A DNA stretch of 64,000 nucleotides, taken from positions 1,302,001 to 1,366,000 of the forward strand of contig CP074573.1 of NCBI GenBank assembly GCA_018394295.1, given 5' to 3'. Below are positions 59,736-64,000 of this stretch, in pieces. The notes under the pieces were generated by a model, which was not told where the DNA came from, ran no database searches, and was given only the letters and a program-made list of their open reading frames with translations. A program made the position numbers and the translations under genes. Numbering within the stretch: the first letter of the stretch is position 1; every line of letters begins with the position of its first letter. This stretch comes from Mycoplasmatota bacterium (GTDB lineage Bacteria > Bacillota_I > Bacilli_A > Haloplasmatales > Haloplasmataceae).

Positions 59736-60144
59736 ATAATTATCCCCCTCTATTATACAATAATTTACAATATCAAATTAAAATAAACAAGTTTTTATAT
59801 ACTTCTTTTTTCAAAAGAATTGTTTTCTATTTAATTGTTTTATTAGTTGGCGTATATCCAGTTTTTCATGAAGATAAAACATTTTTCAATAATTTGTTTC
59901 TTTCAATTATGAAATCCTTGTCTGTTAATGAAGGAAGAGTTTACATCTAGCGAAAAGCATACTTTTATCATTATAGGCATAACCGATATATAAGGGATAA
60001 TGCTCTTTCTATTCGATAAATGATTACCAAATCTTTATTTTGTTTTAAATAGTTATCCAGTATTCTAAACAAAGTACACACATTTTATTTCGCCCTATAA
60101 ATTTCAATTTTAATTAATATAAAGTGACTTTTTCAGTCTAAAAA
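59736..60144. other. Intergenic stretch, nothing recognised
   Basis: About 410 bp, AT-rich, with no frame, hairpin or repeat I can support. Confidence 0.4.
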
Positions 60145-60336
60145 TTATATTTCTTCAAGAACACTATTTTTTATTTCAATAGTTTTATACTCATAATCGA
60201 ATGAATAAATAGACGCGATTATCATCTGATGATTTGAAAATTCATTATAAATGATATTATACATGTCATCTATATGCTTTTTTTTAACCTCACGACCATT
60301 AGGAGAATCTAATAGTAAATAACTATGGAGGAGCAT
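60145..60336 (-). pseudogene. C-terminal scrap of an SMC-like ATPase
   Basis: 63 codons: LLLDSPNGREVKKKHIDDMY, then NHQMIIASIYSFDYEYKTIE. LLLDSP followed by a late IIIAS strand is typical of the D-loop and end of DNA-repair type ABC/SMC ATPases. The apparent ATG is on the complement of the integrase ribosome-binding site, so it is a chance start at a junction. Confidence 0.5.
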
Positions 60337-60337
60337 T

Positions 60338-60828
60338 ATGACAAAATATCAAATTAAAAAAAATATAGATGATACAAAAACATTTCAATACAGATACCGT
60401 AACATTAACGGTAGACAAAAAACCAAATCTTTCAGAGCAAAAAATACGACAAAAAATGCTGAAAAAGCTGCGCTTAAGGAACTTAAAGATTTTGCTAAGG
60501 AAATGGAAGCCAATAAGACACTTGGAATAGCTACAGATGAAAGTTCAACTAAATTTAGTGATTAAGCTGAATTAGTATTCAAAATTCATGACCGGGATGC
60601 ATCAGAACAAACAAAACAAAATCGACAATACTATCTTAGAGTAATCAATAAACATATCGGAAATAAAAAATTAAAAGACTTATCTGCTACTAAAATAGAA
60701 AGCTTTCTAGTAGAAATGTCAGAAGTTAAGTCCAATCAAGTTTTGAGTAAATATAAACAAATAATCAATATCGTTATGGACCATGCTTTTTCAAAAGATC
60801 TAATTTCTATTAAAACCGTGATATTTTA
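60338..60828 (+). pseudogene. Second tyrosine integrase, 3' truncated
   Basis: Good ribosome-binding site (GGAGGAG) and ATG. Arm domain (KTFQYRYRNINGRQKTKSF), then TAA at 60563-60565 where the homologue has TAT (SEYAD), then the core-binding domain (IGNKKLKDLSATKIESFL, YKQIINIVMDHAFSKDL). The catalytic domain is absent; the ISL3-like end follows at 60829. Confidence 0.85.
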
Positions 60829-60869
60829 GTTTATTGGATTTTGTTACCTATACTATTTGACAAAGAGCC
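60829..60869. mobile_element. Solo ISL3-like terminal repeat, copy 2
   Basis: Close match to 31656-31697: GGCTCTTTGTCAAATAGTAT on the minus strand. It truncates the integrase on one side and lies downstream of the Rhs5 immunity gene on the other. Confidence 0.5.
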
Positions 60870-60896
60870 GTAATAGAAACCTATAGCCTCAAAACA

Positions 60897-60919
60897 AACC
60901 ACCCGTTTTACGGATGGTT
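60897..60919 (-). terminator. Terminator after the Rhs5 immunity gene
   Basis: AACCATCC pairs with GGGTGGTT (one G-T pair) around GTAAAAC, followed by TGTTTTG on the minus strand. Confidence 0.55.
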
Positions 60920-60927
60920 ATTATTAA

Positions 60928-61398
60928 TTATTTACTGAAAGAATTATACCTTTTCAAATCTACAGCATCACTAAATTTATTATTAAATTTTTGTAGAATA
61001 TCATTATTGTTGCTAGAGAAAATAGTTAGTGATGAATCAAAACATACAATCTCAACTGAAGCAAGGGGATGTTGTATTTCTGCATAATTAGTCCAAAAAG
61101 TAGTATTTCCATCTGCAAAAGGTACTATATCTAGCTTATTTATGTCAATATTAATAGATTTATTGAATCCAGATAAAACTCCCCATATAAATTGTATATT
61201 GTTCGTATTTAAAATATTACTTAATTCCTCCCCACTAATCCATATTATTTCTTTATTTTTAAATTCTTTAGGATAATAATTTAATTCAAAATCTGTTATC
61301 AACCAATTATAACCTTCTTCTAAACCTTCAAGTGAGCTAAAAATAGCTTTTACATCTGTATGAATAGGCATTTGCCTTGTCTTTTCTAAAATATACAT
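60928..61398 (-). CDS. Immunity candidate for the Rhs5 tip
   Basis: 156 residues, soluble, acidic: FSSLEGLEEGYNWLITDFEL, SGEELSNILNTNNIQFIWGV and VEIVCFDSSLTIFSSNN. GAGGTG precedes the ATG, 23 bp after the Rhs5 stop. The beta-rich pattern is common among soluble immunity proteins; no family is named. Confidence 0.6.
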   Translation of the reverse strand: MYILEKTRQMPIHTDVKAIFSSLEGLEEGYNWLITDFELNYYPKEFKNKEIIWISGEELSNILNTNNIQFIWGVLSGFNKSINIDINKLDIVPFADGNTTFWTNYAEIQHPLASVEIVCFDSSLTIFSSNNNDILQKFNNKFSDAVDLKRYNSFSK

Positions 61399-61421
61399 TT
61401 ATTTCACCTCGTGTATAAAAT

Positions 61422-62168
61422 CTATGACCATAAGTCAATTTTCCAAGGAACATGATCACCACGTTTTAAAGTACCTCCAGTTGGATTAGGTAAAAAGAAA
61501 TGATCGTGTGGATATGGATGCCCTCTGCCATGAGTAGTCCAGTCGGTTGTTCTTATCGGTTGCCCATTATATCCCCATTCTCTAGTTTGTATATAACCAC
61601 CGTTTCTACCATTTCTATACCTTATTTGAGTATGTGGATATTTACAACTAGGAACTGGGCTTCCGCCTGCATTTCTAGGTAATTTTACTGGATTACCATT
61701 TGCATCTAATGGATAATAAGTTGCCTTAGGACTAACCCTAGGGTTGTAGAAATACTGTAAACCACCAGCACCAATTCCTACTACAGGATTCCATCCCATA
61801 TAAAAAGAAAGCATTAAATATAATTCATAAGCAAACATACCTAAAGAGTATACAGTTCCAAAAGCAATAAACCCATTTACTGTTGCTCCTAACCAATCTA
61901 CTTGTCCTGTTTTATTATGTGAGTCAATAGCTGTATAAGTAAATACCCCTGCGCCAGCAACAATAGCAACAATTAGTATAATAGCCTCAATACAGATTTC
62001 ACCACTAGGATCAGAATACATTACCGGATTATTCTGACAATAAGCATACATATTATGTCCTAATATATCTCCTACTTCTCCTACTAAACCATCAGCATTA
62101 ATAAATCTTCCCCACTCAGGGTTGTAATATCTAGATTGTAAATAGTACCATCCTGTTTCGACATCCTT
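61422..62168 (-). CDS. Rhs5: displaced core-tail and toxin tip without a start
   Basis: About 249 codons from KDVETGWYYLQSRYYNPE through NPVMYSDPSGE to a tip. The tip has two hydrophobic stretches and the end TQIRYRNGRNGGYIQTREWG, TTHGRGHPYPHDHFFLPNPT and KRGDHVPWKIDLW; His-rich motifs suggest a nuclease. The frame upstream to 62285 is open only by chance, across a terminator hairpin, and has no ribosome-binding site. The toxin is therefore silent unless joined to an upstream rhs gene. The frame itself is clean. Confidence 0.8.
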   Translation of the reverse strand, partial: KDVETGWYYLQSRYYNPEWGRFINADGLVGEVGDILGHNMYAYCQNNPVMYSDPSGEICIEAIILIVAIVAGAGVFTYTAIDSHNKTGQVDWLGATVNGFIAFGTVYSLGMFAYELYLMLSFYMGWNPVVGIGAGGLQYFYNPRVSPKATYYPLDANGNPVKLPRNAGGSPVPSCKYPHTQIRYRNGRNGGYIQTREWGYNGQPIRTTDWTTHGRGHPYPHDHFFLPNPTGGTLKRGDHVPWKIDLWS

Positions 62169-62216
62169 GTAAAACGAACCCAAATAAATAAGTCTTATTT
62201 GTAAAAAATATATTAC

Positions 62217-62247
62217 GAAAGATCCAACATATATAATTGGATCTTTC
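62217..62247 (-). terminator. Terminator between the Rhs6 and Rhs5 modules
   Basis: GAAAGATCCAA pairs perfectly with TTGGATCTTTC around nine bases, followed by GTAATATATTTTTT on the minus strand. Confidence 0.8.
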
Positions 62248-62381
62248 TTGTTATTAAAATTCATATTTTCACAATAAGATGACAATTAGTATTTATTCTT
62301 TAGTGACCTAAGATTCAGCAATTAAACATGATTTTAATTGTTCTTACATCTTTGTAGTCTCTTATTTCCTTAATTGTAACT

Positions 62382-62678
62382 TTAAAAGTTTATCTTTGGT
62401 CTACTATAATCTATTTTTTCAGCATCTAAACAAATTGCTTTCTTATTATTATTTAAAAGATAAAAATTATTAAGCCAGTATACAAATGCTTCCGCCCTAT
62501 ATGAGCAATACTTTTTTTCACCATCAATTGTTACCCAATATTTATGGATGATTTTTTTATTAAATAACCACTTAAAAAAAGTTGCTTTTATATTTTCAAT
62601 TTCTTCCCATACTGATTCTGGTATATCAATGACATCAGCATCTTCAAATAGTTCATCGAAGAAAACATTTATTACCAT
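62382..62678 (-). CDS. Immunity candidate for Rhs6
   Basis: 98 residues, acidic at the N-terminus (FFDELFEDADVIDIPESVWE), Trp/Tyr-rich, soluble. AAGGAG precedes the ATG, 22 bp after the Rhs6 stop. The family is not recognised; the position makes it the partner. Confidence 0.6.
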   Translation of the reverse strand: MVINVFFDELFEDADVIDIPESVWEEIENIKATFFKWLFNKKIIHKYWVTIDGEKKYCSYRAEAFVYWLNNFYLLNNNKKAICLDAEKIDYSRPKINF

Positions 62679-62700
62679 AGTCGGTCTCCTTTATAATTAA

Positions 62701-64000
62701 TTACTTATCAAATTTTATCGTTATATGGTCCACAGGTCCGATATAGATGTGAGGTATATTGCTAGCGGGTCCTGGCCTATTAGGGTGTACTTCTGGTCCA
62801 TGTTGTGGAATATTAAGTTTATCTGCCCAATCTATAAGTATTTGAGCTTCAGATTCAGTAACCCCAAGTTTTTTTCCCATTTTAGCTAGTTCAATTAATG
62901 ATTGCTGGTCTGGAGAAAATCTCTTTGAATCATTTTGTGAGAACATATATCCTGTTGATATTCCTTCTCCATTAAAAACCTCGTGTGTAAATCCTGGTAA
63001 AGTTGTAGAGAACCCTCCTGGTGTGGAATCTATAGGTGGAGAAGAATAACCTCCTGGTGCTGAATCTATAGGCGGAGAAGAAAATCCTCCTGGTGTTGTA
63101 TCAATAGAAGGAAAAGAAAATCCTCCTGGTGTGGAGTTTTCAGATACATAAACGGCTACAATAGCAACAACTGCCACTACTGCTACGACTCCAATTATTG
63201 TCCATCCAACTGGTCCTATACTTAAACCATACCCTAAACCTAATGCAAGAGCTCCGCCACTATATCCTGTTGGATCTACCATCATTACAGGATTATTTTC
63301 ACAATATGCATAGAGATTGTTCCCAAGAATACCACCATTTATTTGACCATCCGCATTGATAAAACGTCCAATCTCAGGATTGTAATATCTAGATTGCAGA
63401 TAATACCAGCCTGTCTCTTCATCATAGCGATAGCCACGGTAACGATATGGATTTACTTTTGCTATATCAAGTTCAGTTTTTTCTGTTCCATCTGCATTGT
63501 ATTCTTTAGTAAGAATGATAATACCCCATGCATCATACTTATACTTTACCACAGTATTCCCATATATCAACTAGTTTTATAATATCTCCTTGTAAATTAG
63601 TAATATAGAAATATTCAGTTCCATTCAGGTTCATACTTAGTAATGTGCCATCAACATCATATGTATAGTAGATTAGGTTTGTCCCATTATCTTCAACTAG
63701 AACTTTATCACCAGCAACAACATATTTTGTTGTTGTTTCATTTCCTGAGCTAGGCTGTATTTTTTTTTCAGTTCTGATACCTTGGTCATTATACTTGTAA
63801 AATGCTTGATAATTATGTCCTTTTACATAAGTAAGTTGTCTTCCATCCCAATCAAATGTCTTAGTATCATAACCATCGATACTTATATCATATAGGTTAG
63901 TCGGATTACCACTATTGTCATATTCAAATATATGTGTTTGAAAATAAGTACCATTTTTAAAGTATTGTATAGAACTTATTTGGTCTTTCCATGCATTATC
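62701..64000 (-). pseudogene. Rhs6: C-terminal part of an rhs gene with a frameshift (runs off the right edge)
   Basis: From the edge to 63567 the YD repeats (WKDQISSIQYFKNGTYFQTH, FYKYNDQGIRTEKK) are nearly identical to Rhs2. At about 63567 two bases are missing compared with Rhs2 (IDITGN becomes IYGN), so the frame shifts. The 289-codon downstream frame has the core (NPYRYRGYRYDEETGWYYLQ, MMVDPTG), one hydrophobic helix, a repeat region and an end (LIDWADKLNIPQHGPEVHPN, NIPHIYIGPVDHITI) resembling polymorphic toxin type 37; this is tentative. Confidence 0.85.
63015..63140 (-). repeat. 36-nt tandem repeats in the Rhs6 tip
   Basis: Four units with an exact 36-bp period encode (T/A)PGGFSSPPIDS-type 12-residue repeats between the helix and the toxin end. 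They probably form a flexible linker and could vary in number by slippage. Confidence 0.85.

Noticed and set aside
62169-62285. N-terminal extension of the Rhs5 frame to a TTG at 62285
   Set aside because: The 39 extra codons run through a perfect terminator hairpin, show no Rhs similarity and have no ribosome-binding site.
63015-63140. Regular 36-bp repeats suggestive of a CRISPR array
   Set aside because: The period is exact with no unique spacers, and the repeat is in frame inside the Rhs6 tip, encoding a 12-residue protein repeat.

Overview
The window is AT-rich DNA (roughly 70 percent A+T by eye) from a low-GC Gram-positive-type bacterium. TGA is a true stop: it ends the genes at 9515 and 50632, and tryptophans in the long rhs genes are TGG, so the Mycoplasma/Spiroplasma code is excluded. 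Lipoboxes, Gram-positive-like ribosome-binding sites, a cre-like CcpA site and many IS elements typical of Bacillota fit a Bacillota or Mollicute-adjacent lineage. I cannot name the species.

The left 1.3 kb is ordinary chromosome: the 5' end of glpK and complete glpF on the minus strand. They share a promoter with a cre-like box and an attenuator-like hairpin in the leader. From about 1.9 kb to the right edge the window is accessory DNA dominated by secreted Rhs/YD-repeat polymorphic toxin genes, nearly all on the minus strand. Three are full length: Rhs1 (21682-27420), Rhs2 (32371-39093) and Rhs3 (43098-49853). Four others are partial or broken: Rhs4 (30180-31113), Rhs5 tip (61422-62168), Rhs6 (62701 to the edge) and Rhs7 (52152-53043). 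A further short scrap lies at 31698-31856. Each long gene has an export segment, a DNRLRE-like N-terminal region, jelly-roll-like segments, YD repeats, the conserved Rhs core and a variable C-terminal tip, followed at once by a small gene that is the likely immunity partner.

The region reads as an archive of displaced tip-immunity modules. Downstream of the active rhs-immunity pairs lie promoterless core-tail/tip/immunity cassettes (31.7-31.9, 39.7-42.1, 60.9-62.2 kb). From 2.3 to 20.6 kb there is a long run of orphan immunity-like genes, many membrane proteins, mixed with decayed tips, a broken ABC transporter, a GNAT enzyme and an AlbA_2-domain protein. The full-length rhs genes share a promoter/leader region. 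Three pairs are followed by copies of one hairpin-bearing repeat. Two displaced cassettes begin at the same codon of the Rhs core.

Fragments of integrative elements are spliced among the rhs genes: tyrosine integrase, two small excisionase-like HTH genes and an XRE regulator. Two rhs fragments are fused head-on to them at their 5' ends. The integrase at 53-56 kb is broken by a nonsense codon and by an IS21 element. A second IS21 element has split a tRNA-Thr 3'-end attachment site with a clean 5-bp duplication. Other mobile elements are an IS30 with an IS3 nested inside it (4-bp duplication), an IS1595 that interrupts an immunity-like gene, a truncated IS110 and two solo ISL3-like ends. A PemK/MazF-like gene lies at 59 kb. 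No CRISPR array, rRNA or complete tRNA was seen.
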